Assembly: GCA_047974745.1 (NCBI GenBank)
Contig: JBKECO010000003.1
Span: forward strand, 248,001-312,000
DNA: 64,000 nucleotides
Source: JBKECO01 sp047974745
GTDB lineage: Bacteria; Bacillota; Clostridia; Lachnospirales; Lachnospiraceae
Direction of reading: 5' to 3'
The notes beneath the pieces are model-generated. The model was not told the DNA's origin. It worked only from the letters and a program-made list of their open reading frames with translations, and made no database searches. Shown here piece by piece: positions 1-9,896 of this stretch. The position numbers were made by a program, and so were the translations under genes. Each line of letters begins with the position of its first letter. Within the stretch, counting starts at the first letter, position 1.

Positions 1-792
1 GATGCGATACACAGCCTCCTCCATTGTAATTTCCCCTTCCAGAGCCGCCAGTATTTCTTTATATCCAATTCCCTGCATGGAAACTAGTTTACGATCGTAT
101 CCCATTGATTTGAGGAACATGACCTCCTGCAGCAGTCCTTGCTCCATCATTTGATCTACTCGTGCATCAATATTCTGATATAGGATATCTCTGTCATCGG
201 TCAAGGCAAAATAGAGAAAGTCGAATGGAGATTCCTTCACTCGCTCCGATTCGTTATGGGCAGATAAACAGGTGTTTGTCTGATGGAAGTATTCCAGTGC
301 CCGAATGATTCTTTTTGTATTGTTTGGATGTATCTGCTGTGCAGCCCTTGGGTCGATTTTTTTTAACCGGTCATGAAGATACTCGGATCCTTTTACTGCG
401 GCTTCTTTTTCTAATTGGGAACGATATGCATTGTTTTGCTCTCCCTGAGAAAAGTCAATATTATAGAGTACAGACTGGATATAGTATCCCGTGCCGCCGG
501 CGATGATTGGAATGCGGCCATTTTTATAAATATCCAGGATCGCTTCGTCTGCACAGGATTTAAACCTAGCCACATTGAATTCTTCTTCAGGATACAGTTC
601 ATCAATGAGATAATGTGGTATCGTGTCCATCTCTTCGTACTTTAATTTCGCTGTTCCAATATCCATATATTTATAGATCTGCATAGAATCTGCAGAAATA
701 ATAGAGCCGTGAATTTTATGAGCAAGAGTAAGGGACAGAGCTGTCTTTCCAACTGCAGTCGGACCTGTCAAGATCAATAAGGGTTTTTTCAT
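1..792 (-). CDS. miaA: tRNA dimethylallyltransferase (partial, 3' end outside window)
   Basis: Transfers a dimethylallyl group to the N6 of A37 in tRNAs that read UNN codons. Reading the minus strand from the ATG at 792 gives an open frame of 264 codons running off the left edge. It opens with the P-loop GPTAVGKT, followed by SADSMQIY and AGGTGYYI, and near the window edge MEEAVYRI, all typical of MiaA. The C-terminal stretch that normally follows (TRxYAKRQLTW) lies outside. The start has AAAGGA upstream, inside the 3' end of mutL, and only two bases separate the genes, so coupling with mutL is likely. The mutS-mutL-miaA order is common in Firmicutes. Confidence 0.95.
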   Translation of the reverse strand, partial: MKKPLLILTGPTAVGKTALSLTLAHKIHGSIISADSMQIYKYMDIGTAKLKYEEMDTIPHYLIDELYPEEEFNVARFKSCADEAILDIYKNGRIPIIAGGTGYYIQSVLYNIDFSQGEQNNAYRSQLEKEAAVKGSEYLHDRLKKIDPRAAQQIHPNNTKRIIRALEYFHQTNTCLSAHNESERVKESPFDFLYFALTDDRDILYQNIDARVDQMMEQGLLQEVMFLKSMGYDRKLVSMQGIGYKEILAALEGEITMEEAVYRI

Positions 793-794
793 AC

Positions 795-2630
795 TTACAC
801 GATCCTTTTGAATTTTTTTTCAAGTTCATATTTTGTCATTGCGATGATCGTAGGTCTGCCATGCGGACAAAAATAGGGATTCTCCAGCTCTAGCAGTTCC
901 TGGATCAGATGTTCCATTTCGATCTGACTAAGGGGCTGACTTCCTTTTATTGCTGCCTTGCAGGAAATTCCTGCAATTTTTTCCAAAATCAGATCCGAGT
1001 TAAGATTGGTGTAAAAATCATTAGATGTATCCAGTAATTCAAAAAGGATCTCTCTCGCATTTAGTCCGTACAGATTATCTGGTAGGGCATAGATGGCATA
1101 TTCTTTGCCTCCGAATGGTTCGAATTCAAATCCTAATGTTTTTAAATGGTCGCCGATCCTACTTAAATTTTCCTCTTCCTGAGGATCAAGGGTTAAGATC
1201 AGAGGAGGGGAAAGCATCTGTGATGTATATTCTTTGTTTTTGATCTTTTCCAAATTCTGTTCGTAGAGTACTTTCTCATGTGCGGCATGCTGATCGATAA
1301 TATAAAGTTTATCTTCAAATTCTACCAGCCAGTATGTCATAAAGAGCTGTCCAATAATCTTATGGGCTGGAGCTGCCTTTTTGGATAGAAATGGCTCCCC
1401 ATAAGGTATAGTTTCCTGTACATAGTACGATTCCACATCAGAATGCACAGGAGTATCTATGGGAGTATATTGAGGAGTATATGGGCTATCTGGGGCAATT
1501 TGTTTTGTGATTCCCTTCTTCATATCCTTTTTTATTTCTTCCCATCTGCTCTTTTCGAAGGGCTCGGGAATCGACTTTGGCAGCGGAATATGTTTTGGTT
1601 CACTGCTGCCCTTTGGATCTGTTTCGAATGTTCGAATATGATCCCGATCTGCCAGCGTTCCTTCAATTTCCTTCTTTAATTCCTGATAGATCAATTCAGT
1701 ATTGTGAAATCTTACTTCCATCTTTGAAGGATGTACGTTTACATCCAGTTCTTCTTCCGCAAATTGAAAATAGAGTGCACAAAAAGGGTATTGATGCTGC
1801 ATCAAATATTTTTTGAAAGCATCTTCGATCGACCTTGAAAGCAGATCGCTTTTAATATAACGAGTATTAATAAAAAAATGTTCAAAGTTTCTGTTCCCTC
1901 TTGTCACTGAGGGTCTTCCGATAAAGCCTGTAACCGTGAAGTTCGTTGCTGTAATCGTTACATTCAGCAGTTTTGAAGCAATGTCACGGCCGTAGATCTG
2001 ATAGATAATATCCTTCTTATCTCCGTTTCCAGAGGTAAATAGCTTTGTCTGATGATTCGAAATGAATTTGAAGGAAATGTCCGGATGAGATAAAGCCAGC
2101 TTTTCCATCAGTGTATTGATGGAATTTCCTTCTGTTTGCGGAGACTTAAGAAATTTCCTTCGTGCAGGTGTATTAAAAAAAAGATTTCTAATTATGACCG
2201 TAGTTCCATCCGGAGCACCGATTTCTTCTAGACTTTTCCTTTCAGAACCCTCGATAGCAAATCGGCTGCCCGTGAGTTCATCCGGAACCTTTGAAATCAT
2301 CTCTACCTGAGAGATCGCAGCGATAGACGAAAGTGCCTCGCCTCGAAATCCAAGCGAATGGATATGCATCAGGTCGTTCACAGACCGTATTTTACTTGTA
2401 GAGTGTCTTAAAAAAGCAAGCTCCATCTGATCACGGCTGATTCCACAACCATTATCAGTAATTCGGATCAGGTTCACACCACCATCCTTTATTTCCACTG
2501 TAATTGCTGTGGAGCCGGCATCAATGGCATTTTCCACCAGTTCCTTTACGACAGAAGCCGGCCGGTCAATGACTTCTCCTGCCGCGATCTGGTCGATCGT
2601 ATTCTTGCTTAAAAGCTTGATTTCTGGCAT
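795..2630 (-). CDS. mutL: DNA mismatch repair protein MutL
   Basis: GHKL ATPase that couples MutS mismatch recognition to strand removal. The N-terminal half has the ATP-binding boxes ELVENAIDAGS (residues 30-40), DNGCGI (about 58-63) and GFRGEAL (about 93-99). A variable linker around residues 340-430 joins it to the dimerisation domain. The C-terminal domain keeps the endonuclease motif DQHAAHEKVLYE and the metal-site companions SCKAAIKG and CPHGRPT, so this is a nicking MutL as in bacteria without MutH. The length (611 aa) is normal. RBS AAGGGAAG precedes the ATG; mutS ends 21 bp upstream. Confidence 0.97.
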   Translation of the reverse strand: MPEIKLLSKNTIDQIAAGEVIDRPASVVKELVENAIDAGSTAITVEIKDGGVNLIRITDNGCGISRDQMELAFLRHSTSKIRSVNDLMHIHSLGFRGEALSSIAAISQVEMISKVPDELTGSRFAIEGSERKSLEEIGAPDGTTVIIRNLFFNTPARRKFLKSPQTEGNSINTLMEKLALSHPDISFKFISNHQTKLFTSGNGDKKDIIYQIYGRDIASKLLNVTITATNFTVTGFIGRPSVTRGNRNFEHFFINTRYIKSDLLSRSIEDAFKKYLMQHQYPFCALYFQFAEEELDVNVHPSKMEVRFHNTELIYQELKKEIEGTLADRDHIRTFETDPKGSSEPKHIPLPKSIPEPFEKSRWEEIKKDMKKGITKQIAPDSPYTPQYTPIDTPVHSDVESYYVQETIPYGEPFLSKKAAPAHKIIGQLFMTYWLVEFEDKLYIIDQHAAHEKVLYEQNLEKIKNKEYTSQMLSPPLILTLDPQEEENLSRIGDHLKTLGFEFEPFGGKEYAIYALPDNLYGLNAREILFELLDTSNDFYTNLNSDLILEKIAGISCKAAIKGSQPLSQIEMEHLIQELLELENPYFCPHGRPTIIAMTKYELEKKFKRIV

Positions 2631-2651
2631 ATATCTTCCCTTCAGCTGTTT

Positions 2652-5306
2652 TTACCAGCGATTTTTTATCTTATTCTGCAATTCATGTAATTTATTCATT
2701 GCCTCTAGTGGTGTCATGTTGCTGATATCAGTTTCCCGCAGTTCCGCTAAAATATCATCATCATTGACCGTATCAAATAATGAGATCTGACTCAGATCCA
2801 CCTCGTCCAGCCTGCTTTTTTGTTTTTTGTTCGATGCATGATCTATATTCAGCTTTTTTACAGACGCAATAATATCATTATCACTTAGCTCATTCACGAT
2901 CACCTTCGCTCTCTCAAGTACACTGGCCGGCAGTCCGGCAAGTCTTGCGACCTGTATACCATAACTTTTATCCGCACCGCCAGGAACGATCTTTCGCAGG
3001 AAAACAATATCATCCCCTTTTTCTTTCACAGCAATACAATAATTATTTACATTATTCAGCTTGCCTTCCAATTCTGTTAATTCATGATAATGTGTTGCAA
3101 AAAGTGTCTTTGCGCCCAGTAATTTCGGATTACTGATATGTTCAACGACAGCCCAGGCTATACTTAGACCATCAAAGGTACTCGTGCCACGACCGATCTC
3201 ATCGAGAATCAATAGAGACTCTGAAGTTGCATTTCGTAAAATGTTGGCGACCTCAGTCATTTCCACCATAAATGTACTTTGTCCGCTGGCCAGATCATCG
3301 GAGGCTCCGACTCTTGTGAATATCCTGTCAACAATACCGATTTTCGCAGATCTTGCAGGCACATAGCTGCCAATCATGGCCATGAGTACAATGAGTGCTG
3401 TCTGTCTCATATAAGTGGATTTTCCAGCCATATTTGGACCGGTAATAATAGAGATCCTCTTCTCGTTCTGGTCTAAATAAGTGTCATTTGGAATGAACAT
3501 ATCATAAGGAATCATTTTTTCAACAACAGGATGCCTTCCTTCCTTGATTTCGATCACACCTTTTTGATTGATCTTGGGGCGGCAATACTGATTTTGTTCT
3601 GCAACAAAGGCAAGGGAAGTAATTACATCAAGCTTGGCAACTGCCTTTGCTGTTTTTTGGATTCTTTGTACCTGATCTGCTATATCTTCTCTGATCTGAC
3701 GGAAAAGCTCATATTCAAGTGTGAAAAGCTTCTCTTCCGCACCCAGAATGACATCCTCTAATTCCTTTAGCTCAGGTGTAATATACCGTTCCGCATTTGC
3801 CAGTGTCTGCTTTCTGGTAAAATAATCCGGAACCTGGTTTCTATACATATTTGTTACTTCTAAATAATATCCAAATACTCTGTTATATTTTATTCGAAGA
3901 TTTTTGATCCCTGTCTTCTCTTTCTCCTTTGCCTCAAGTTCGGCAAGCCAGTTCTTTCCCTCCGACTTAGCCTTTCGCAGACGATCGACCTCCGAGTGGT
4001 ATCCTTCTTTTAAAATTCCACCATCATGAACCTGTAAGGGAGGATCTTCTGAGATAGAAGTTTCAATTAGAATTTTCAGATCCTCCAGTGGATCCATTTC
4101 CTGAATTATCTGCCTGAAAAAAGGAACATCAAAATCCGACAGCAATGACAAAATCGGTGGAATCATGGAGATGGAGCTATAAAAAGCAATGAGATCTCTG
4201 GGATTGGCTGTCTGATATGTGACCTTAGTGACCAGTCTTTCCAAATCATAGATCGGATTTAGATATTCACGAATTTCATCCCTGGTGATCAGCTGCTGAT
4301 TTACGGCTTCTATTCCATCCAAACGCTCCAAGATCAAGTTTTTATCATTAAGGGGCTGCTCGATATAGGAACGCAGCATTCTCGCTCCCATTGCTGTCTT
4401 GGTCTTATCCAGCACCCATAACAGGGAGCCTCTTTTTGTTTTTTCGCGCATGGTCTCAACAAGCTCCAGGTTCCTTCTCGTGGAACTGTCAAGGAGCATG
4501 AATTTCCCACTTTGATATACCTGCAGCGTCGTCATCTGTGTCAGACCGTTCTTCTGGGTCTCATACAGGTACTTTAAGAGTGAACCTGCGGCGATGGTCG
4601 CACTTTGGAACTCTTCCAGACCAAGACTGTCCAAGGTATGGAGCTTGAAGTGTTCCTTTAGAATTCCTGAGGCCGTTTCATCACTAAAATACCAGGGATC
4701 AAGAGATGAAATTGGAATGAACAGGCGGTCTTTAATTTGCTGGACATCAGCTCCGCTCATAAAAAATGGTTCATTACAAATGATTTCAGAGGGCTGATAT
4801 TTAAAAATCTCATCAAAAAGCTTTCGTTCGGAAGAAACTTCTGTCACGTAGAAATCTCCTGTGCTGACATCGGCGATACTTACTCCATATTTATCAGCCA
4901 GGTAAACGATGGACATAAGATAATTGTTCTTGCCTTCATCCAGGGACTGGGCATCTAAATTTGTGCCGGGTGTAACGATTCTTACGACCTCTCTTTTGAC
5001 GATACCCTTTGCATCTTTGGGGTCCTCTACCTGTTCACAAATGGCAACCTTATACCCCTTTTTGACCAGCCGATTCAGATATCCCTCCACTGCATGATGC
5101 GGTACACCGCACATTGGAGCCCGCTCCTCCACACCGCAATTTTTTCCGGTGAGGGTCAGCTCTAGTTCTCGTGAAACGGTAATCGCATCTTCAAAAAACA
5201 TTTCATAAAAGTCGCCCAGCCTATAGAATAAAATACAGTCTTTATTTTCTTCCTTAGTCTGTAGATAATGCTGCATCATTGGTGTATATTCACTCAAGGT
5301 ATTCAT
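2652..5306 (-). CDS. mutS: DNA mismatch repair protein MutS
   Basis: Mismatch-recognition ATPase, 884 aa. The mismatch-wedging F-x-E motif is at F33-Y34-E35. The ATPase domain has Walker A GPNMAGKST near residue 625, Walker B LLILDEIGRGTST and the following THYHELTELE. Length and domain order match MutS1 rather than MutS2, since there is no Smr domain. The start ATG overlaps the stop of the upstream FAD-protein gene in an ATGA arrangement, suggesting translational coupling. mutL follows 21 bp downstream. Confidence 0.97.
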   Translation of the reverse strand: MNTLSEYTPMMQHYLQTKEENKDCILFYRLGDFYEMFFEDAITVSRELELTLTGKNCGVEERAPMCGVPHHAVEGYLNRLVKKGYKVAICEQVEDPKDAKGIVKREVVRIVTPGTNLDAQSLDEGKNNYLMSIVYLADKYGVSIADVSTGDFYVTEVSSERKLFDEIFKYQPSEIICNEPFFMSGADVQQIKDRLFIPISSLDPWYFSDETASGILKEHFKLHTLDSLGLEEFQSATIAAGSLLKYLYETQKNGLTQMTTLQVYQSGKFMLLDSSTRRNLELVETMREKTKRGSLLWVLDKTKTAMGARMLRSYIEQPLNDKNLILERLDGIEAVNQQLITRDEIREYLNPIYDLERLVTKVTYQTANPRDLIAFYSSISMIPPILSLLSDFDVPFFRQIIQEMDPLEDLKILIETSISEDPPLQVHDGGILKEGYHSEVDRLRKAKSEGKNWLAELEAKEKEKTGIKNLRIKYNRVFGYYLEVTNMYRNQVPDYFTRKQTLANAERYITPELKELEDVILGAEEKLFTLEYELFRQIREDIADQVQRIQKTAKAVAKLDVITSLAFVAEQNQYCRPKINQKGVIEIKEGRHPVVEKMIPYDMFIPNDTYLDQNEKRISIITGPNMAGKSTYMRQTALIVLMAMIGSYVPARSAKIGIVDRIFTRVGASDDLASGQSTFMVEMTEVANILRNATSESLLILDEIGRGTSTFDGLSIAWAVVEHISNPKLLGAKTLFATHYHELTELEGKLNNVNNYCIAVKEKGDDIVFLRKIVPGGADKSYGIQVARLAGLPASVLERAKVIVNELSDNDIIASVKKLNIDHASNKKQKSRLDEVDLSQISLFDTVNDDDILAELRETDISNMTPLEAMNKLHELQNKIKNRW

Positions 5307-6919
5307 CCTTTCATATTCCCTGTTCCATTTACTTTTGGACTGTAAGCATGAATGATCGCTTCGCCTACTTTTAGTCCATCCATTGCAGCCGACATGATGC
5401 CGCCTGCATACCCTGCTCCCTCACCACAGGGATAGATTCCTTTTATATTACTCTCGAATTGCTCATTTCTATGAATTCGAACTGGTGATGAAGTTCTGCT
5501 TTCAACGCCGGACAGGATAACATCCTCATTCGCAAATCCTTTTATTCTATTGCCGAACTTTACCATTCCCTCGACAAAGGACTGGTAGATGGTCTGTGGA
5601 AATAAGGTATGCAGATCGGCGAATACATGGGAGCCGCATGTTTCAGAAACAAAGGAGCCATACTTTGTGCTTGTGGTACGATTCCGAAAATCTCCAAACA
5701 GCTGCTGTGGTATATGACCTTCTCCCAAAGTATAAGCTTTTGATTCGAGCTCCCTTTGAAATTCGAGTCCGCCAAGACAGTCATCCGAGTCAAAATCATC
5801 CGGTGTCACGGTCACAATAACGGCACTGTTTGCATTTTTACTCTCTCTTTTATAATAGCTCATGCCATTAACCGCAAGTCGATCTCGCTCTGAAGAAGCA
5901 TTTACGACGTAGCCCCCCGGACACATACAAAATGTATAGACACCACGTCCATTCTCAAGTGTCTGTGTCAGTTTATAGGGAGCAGGCGGCATTTTATCCG
6001 CAAATTCAGGACCATACTGATTCAAATTGATCAAGGACTGTGGATGTTCCACTCGCAATCCAACTGCAAAAGACTTCGCAGACAGCTCAAGTTGTCTGGA
6101 TTTTAACAATGTAAAGGTATCTCTCGCACTATGTCCGATCGCAAGGACAGCACATGAGACATCCATCCACTCTGTTTCATTGATACAGATCGCTCCAATC
6201 GCATTTTCATGGATTCGAAGATCCGTCACACAAGCCCGGAACCGAAAGGTACCGCCTGCTGCTTCGATTGTCCGGCGGATCGATGGTATGATCGTTTCAA
6301 GAAGATCGGTTCCAATATGAGGCTTTGCATCATAGCGGATTTCTTCGGGGGCACCGTGCTGTATAAAGATGTCAAGAACCTTTTTGTTTCGAGCGACAGG
6401 ATCCTTCACCAGGGTATTCAATTTTCCATCTGAAAAAGTGCCAGCACCCCCTTCGCCGAATTGTACATTGGAATCAGGATCCAGTATACCTTCTTCCCAG
6501 AACCTATTGACGTCTTTTATGCGCTCCTCCATTTGCTTACCTCTGTCAAGTACTATTGGGGCGTATCCCTGCTCTGCCAGCAAATATGCGCAGAAAAGTC
6601 CGGCGGGACCATCTCCTATGATCACTGGCCTAGACAACAGCTCGTGACTGCCCTTTACCGGAACACAATAGGTCTGTTCCTTTATACTTGTCACATGCTC
6701 CAAATGTTTATTTAGAATGGCAGCTTCGCTTAATGCGACTTTGGCTTCTACAGTATAGACGTAATAAAGCATACCTTTTTTTCTTGCATCTATGGATCTT
6801 CTGGTCACTTGATAGGACAAAAGCTGATGTTCTTTTATTCTCATTTTTTTTAAGATCTGTGAGCGCAGCTGATCCAAATCATGCGATACAGGTAGCTTTA
6901 GTTGTGATATTTGAATCAT
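5303..6919 (-). CDS. FAD-dependent dehydrogenase-like protein (COG2509 family)
   Basis: A 538-aa flavoprotein of the uncharacterised 'NAD(FAD)-utilizing dehydrogenase' family. About 95 N-terminal residues precede a dinucleotide-binding motif, IGDGPAGLF at about 101-109. A second family motif, GEGGAGTFSDGKL, lies near residue 155, and a C-terminal FAD-contact region (PCGEGAGYAGGI) near 500. No signal peptide or membrane segment is seen, so it is probably cytosolic. Its substrate is unknown. It overlaps mutS downstream and the next flavoprotein upstream by 4 bp each (ATGA), so all three are probably co-translated. RBS AAAGGAG. Confidence 0.85.
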   Translation of the reverse strand: MIQISQLKLPVSHDLDQLRSQILKKMRIKEHQLLSYQVTRRSIDARKKGMLYYVYTVEAKVALSEAAILNKHLEHVTSIKEQTYCVPVKGSHELLSRPVIIGDGPAGLFCAYLLAEQGYAPIVLDRGKQMEERIKDVNRFWEEGILDPDSNVQFGEGGAGTFSDGKLNTLVKDPVARNKKVLDIFIQHGAPEEIRYDAKPHIGTDLLETIIPSIRRTIEAAGGTFRFRACVTDLRIHENAIGAICINETEWMDVSCAVLAIGHSARDTFTLLKSRQLELSAKSFAVGLRVEHPQSLINLNQYGPEFADKMPPAPYKLTQTLENGRGVYTFCMCPGGYVVNASSERDRLAVNGMSYYKRESKNANSAVIVTVTPDDFDSDDCLGGLEFQRELESKAYTLGEGHIPQQLFGDFRNRTTSTKYGSFVSETCGSHVFADLHTLFPQTIYQSFVEGMVKFGNRIKGFANEDVILSGVESRTSSPVRIHRNEQFESNIKGIYPCGEGAGYAGGIMSAAMDGLKVGEAIIHAYSPKVNGTGNMKG

Positions 6920-8187
6920 GAACTCTCCTTTATATGATTACGAACTGCGTATTTTCCAGCTAAAAAGCCTGAGCTCCATGCCCACTGCAGATTGTACCCA
7001 CCGCAAACAGCATCAATATCCATCACTTCCCCTGCAAAAAAAAGATGCTTCACTAGTTTGGATTCCATTGTGCTGGGAATAAGCTCACTTGTTCTAACGC
7101 CTCCTGCACATACCTGTGCCTGAGTAAAATCCTTTGTACCGGTTATGGGGAGCTCCTGTGTTTTCAGAATATGTGCGAGTTGTTCTATTTGATTTCGTGT
7201 CACGGATACCGATTTTGTTTCCGTTGACAGATTGGCTTTTTTTATGATATAAGGTATAAACTTCTTGTTCAAAAGTCCATTCAGTGATTCGGAAATTGTT
7301 TTGTCATCCTTTTTATGAAATCGAACTGTCAACTCCTGCAATAGCTCTTCCATCGACAGAAAGGGAAGGTAATCGAATACCAGAAAGCATGGTCTTTTCT
7401 TTTGCAGCAGTTCGGAAGCATACCGACTCACCTGAAATGTTGGTATTCCGGATGCACCATAATCGGTAAGCTGTACTTCTCCTCTGTCTTCACAAAGGAT
7501 TTTATGATCTGATCTAATCTTGACATTGATATCCATTCGAATTCCATTAATCATTTTTCTGGAGTCATCCCTTAACACGAGCTGTACCAGTGCAGGCACA
7601 ATTGGGATTATGGAATGTCCAAATTTTTCAATATGGATCAGTGCACTTCCATCACTGCCTGACTTTGGAAGTGCCTTCAGACCACATGCAAAAATGAGAG
7701 AATCTGCTCGAAACTCTCCTCTGCTGGTCCAAATATGAAAGGAATCCTTTTCTTTACTGGTCTGTATCAGCTCGCAAGAAGTCAGGACTTTGACCTTCAG
7801 GCGATCCATTTCTTGCGAAAGAACATCCACTATGCTGGAGGCCTGTTCGTTTTGAGGATAATAGTACCCGTTCTTTTCCTTTGGGAAAATGCCCAGATCA
7901 TAGAAAAATTCAATCGTTTCATTCTTTCCAAATTCTGAAATTGCAGGCAATACAAAGGCAGGGTCATTGCCTCGGTAACAGCTTAAACCCTGCACTTCAT
8001 TAGTATAATTACATTTTCCATTGCCCGTTGAGAGTATCTTCTTTCCCACACGATCCATATGTTCAATTAAAGTAACGTCAGCACCCTCTCTTGCTGCAGA
8101 TATTGCAGCAACCATACCGGATGCTCCGGCTCCGATAATCAGAACCTGTACATTACTGTGCAGCTTGGAACTCTTCTTCACTTGCAT
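6916..8187 (-). CDS. NAD(P)/FAD-dependent oxidoreductase, HI0933/BaiN-like family
   Basis: A 423-aa flavoprotein of the HI0933/YhiN (BaiN-like) family. The N-terminal Rossmann motif GAGASG is at residues 19-24, followed by RVGKKILSTGNGKCNYTN, the family hallmark. The C-terminal GEVMDIDAVCGGYNLQWAW completes the FAD site. I place the start at the ATG at 8187, preceded by AAGG; a longer frame opens at 8232 but has no RBS. The chosen start still overlaps the upstream lipoprotein gene by 35 bp. Some relatives reduce unsaturated steroid or aromatic substrates; the real substrate here cannot be read from sequence. Confidence 0.85.
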   Translation of the reverse strand: MQVKKSSKLHSNVQVLIIGAGASGMVAAISAAREGADVTLIEHMDRVGKKILSTGNGKCNYTNEVQGLSCYRGNDPAFVLPAISEFGKNETIEFFYDLGIFPKEKNGYYYPQNEQASSIVDVLSQEMDRLKVKVLTSCELIQTSKEKDSFHIWTSRGEFRADSLIFACGLKALPKSGSDGSALIHIEKFGHSIIPIVPALVQLVLRDDSRKMINGIRMDINVKIRSDHKILCEDRGEVQLTDYGASGIPTFQVSRYASELLQKKRPCFLVFDYLPFLSMEELLQELTVRFHKKDDKTISESLNGLLNKKFIPYIIKKANLSTETKSVSVTRNQIEQLAHILKTQELPITGTKDFTQAQVCAGGVRTSELIPSTMESKLVKHLFFAGEVMDIDAVCGGYNLQWAWSSGFLAGKYAVRNHIKESS

Positions 8188-9292
8188 AAAATCCGACCTT
8201 GTCAACGGCATCGTCCAAAATGTTGCAGACATACGTCTTTCCCTGATTCAGAACGATTTCATTTCCATCCATATCATAATATTTTGCGACCTGGTCTTCT
8301 TCCGGCTTATCCCATCTGATTTCAATTACTTTGCCATTGGTCATGTACCATCCCTGATACTGAGCGGAAAGATGTTTGATATCCAGGTATTTTCCATCCG
8401 GAAATACACTATATTGAGCTACCAGAAAAAGGATATTTTTAAAAGCTAACTGTTCGCCAGTCGTAGCATCCACATGTTCTGCCTTAAACTGGTAACGGTA
8501 ATACAGGCCATCATCTTCATTATAAACGAACCATGGCTTGTCGATGACATAACCAGGCTTCACTACGACTGCATCCTCTCCATCGTCAAGAGTTATCGTT
8601 TCTCCATCTGCAGCAAATTTAAAATGTCCAGTATAGTCGGAGGATAGCTGGGTGTCATAGCCGCGTTTTTCAATACCTGCGACGAGGCTTTCGCCCGTAA
8701 CATATGCATTATGTGGTGCTTTACGAGATGAGTCGCGGAAAAATGTCACATTAGCAAGATCCCCATCCAGACCATTCAAATCATCAATTCCCTCAAGCAT
8801 TTCTGTGGCATAAACAGCCTGTCCATAGTGGCAGTATATTGCATTAAAATCCTCGGCAAAGTAGGCAAAATAATGTCTGCAGCTTCTGACCGACATGATC
8901 GTTTCAATACTTTGATAATCCTGATAAATACCCATGATTCTCGTGATACCGCCTTCAACAGTCGCTTCATAGATAATATCCGCTGCGGATGTCCCGTACT
9001 GCGGCAACGCATCTGTTGTATTTCCGATCATAACAGCAACTGGTCTCTGGCTTGCCAGTGCTTCATCCATTGGTTCCCCGGTCAATGGATTTCTGCCCGT
9101 CTGAAGATTTGTAGATACCTCTGTCTCTGATGATTCTGTCGCAACGGAAACATCTGCAGTAACTTCCTCTGTTGCTGCTATTTCTGTTGTCTCTGATACC
9201 TCTGTAGAAGTAGTATCGCTTTGATTGCCACATCCGGCTAGTGCAATGCATCCAATTGCTGCCAGTATCAGTGCCTGTTTAAAATGTTTCAT
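8153..9292 (-). CDS. DUF3048 (YerB-like) lipoprotein
   Basis: 379-aa putative lipoprotein. A signal peptide ends in the lipobox L18-A-G-C21, so it should be lipid-anchored outside the membrane. A Ser/Thr/Glu-rich linker to about residue 60 leads into the DUF3048 region, which starts with NPLTGEP and includes RPVAVMIGNT and EGGITRIMGIY. B. subtilis YerB belongs to this family; the function is not established. The 3' end overlaps the downstream FAD gene by 35 bp. It lies 13 bp after ybeY, so it is probably in the same transcript. Confidence 0.85.
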   Translation of the reverse strand: MKHFKQALILAAIGCIALAGCGNQSDTTSTEVSETTEIAATEEVTADVSVATESSETEVSTNLQTGRNPLTGEPMDEALASQRPVAVMIGNTTDALPQYGTSAADIIYEATVEGGITRIMGIYQDYQSIETIMSVRSCRHYFAYFAEDFNAIYCHYGQAVYATEMLEGIDDLNGLDGDLANVTFFRDSSRKAPHNAYVTGESLVAGIEKRGYDTQLSSDYTGHFKFAADGETITLDDGEDAVVVKPGYVIDKPWFVYNEDDGLYYRYQFKAEHVDATTGEQLAFKNILFLVAQYSVFPDGKYLDIKHLSAQYQGWYMTNGKVIEIRWDKPEEDQVAKYYDMDGNEIVLNQGKTYVCNILDDAVDKVGFYASEEEFQAAQ

Positions 9293-9305
9293 CTTGCCCT
9301 CCTGG

Positions 9306-9800
9306 TTACCTTAGAACGTTTAGACTTTCTAATATAGTTTCTTGTTTATTTTCCATAATTGCAGCATCTTCTTTGGTCATATGGTCATATCCAAAAAGAT
9401 GCAGCATGCTATGCAGTATTAAGAACGCAAATTCTCGTTCCACTGAATGACCGAACTCCTCTGCCTGGGAAAACACCTTGTCGACAGAAACTACAATATC
9501 GCCAAGCATTGCCTCACCGGTATCAGGATTGAAATTATCATCGGAAAGTTCGATTTCAGAAAAATCCGCCGATGCTTTATATTCGATCAGTGGAAAAGAG
9601 AGAACATCTGTCGGTGCATCGATCTTTCGATACATCAGATTGATCTCCTGAATTTTCCTGTTATCTGTCAGTGTAAGAGAAATTTCAGCTTCGAAGGGAA
9701 ACTGTTCTTCTTCAATGGCCGTTTCGATTACACTTTTTGCTAAAGCATTGTAGTTGAAATTAAAATCTGGATGAATCTCCTCGTCAATATTTAATGTCAT
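9306..9800 (-). CDS. ybeY: Endoribonuclease YbeY (rRNA maturation)
   Basis: A 164-aa single-domain metalloprotein involved in 16S rRNA 3'-end maturation and ribosome quality control. The zinc-binding signature HxxxHxxGYDH is at H130, H134 and H140, as expected near the C-terminus. The DVLSFP motif lies around residue 64. A good extended -10 promoter lies in the 96-bp gap to phoH, so ybeY and the genes after it can be transcribed separately from pdp-phoH. phoH-ybeY adjacency is widely conserved. Confidence 0.95.
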   Translation of the reverse strand: MTLNIDEEIHPDFNFNYNALAKSVIETAIEEEQFPFEAEISLTLTDNRKIQEINLMYRKIDAPTDVLSFPLIEYKASADFSEIELSDDNFNPDTGEAMLGDIVVSVDKVFSQAEEFGHSVEREFAFLILHSMLHLFGYDHMTKEDAAIMENKQETILESLNVLR

Positions 9801-9848
9801 TTTATACCCTCCCCAGTGATATTTTTACATTCGCTTTTTGCTATGTAT

Positions 9849-9877
9849 ACTATATCAGACTGTGAATCATATGGCAA
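9849..9877 (-). promoter_or_regulatory. Predicted sigma-A promoter before ybeY
   Basis: On the minus strand TTGCCA (9877-9872), a 17-nt spacer and TATAGT (9854-9849), with a TG one base upstream of the -10 (extended -10). It sits in the only sizeable gap between phoH and ybeY. Confidence 0.6.
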
Positions 9878-9896
9878 TCAATGACTCTGCCTAAAG

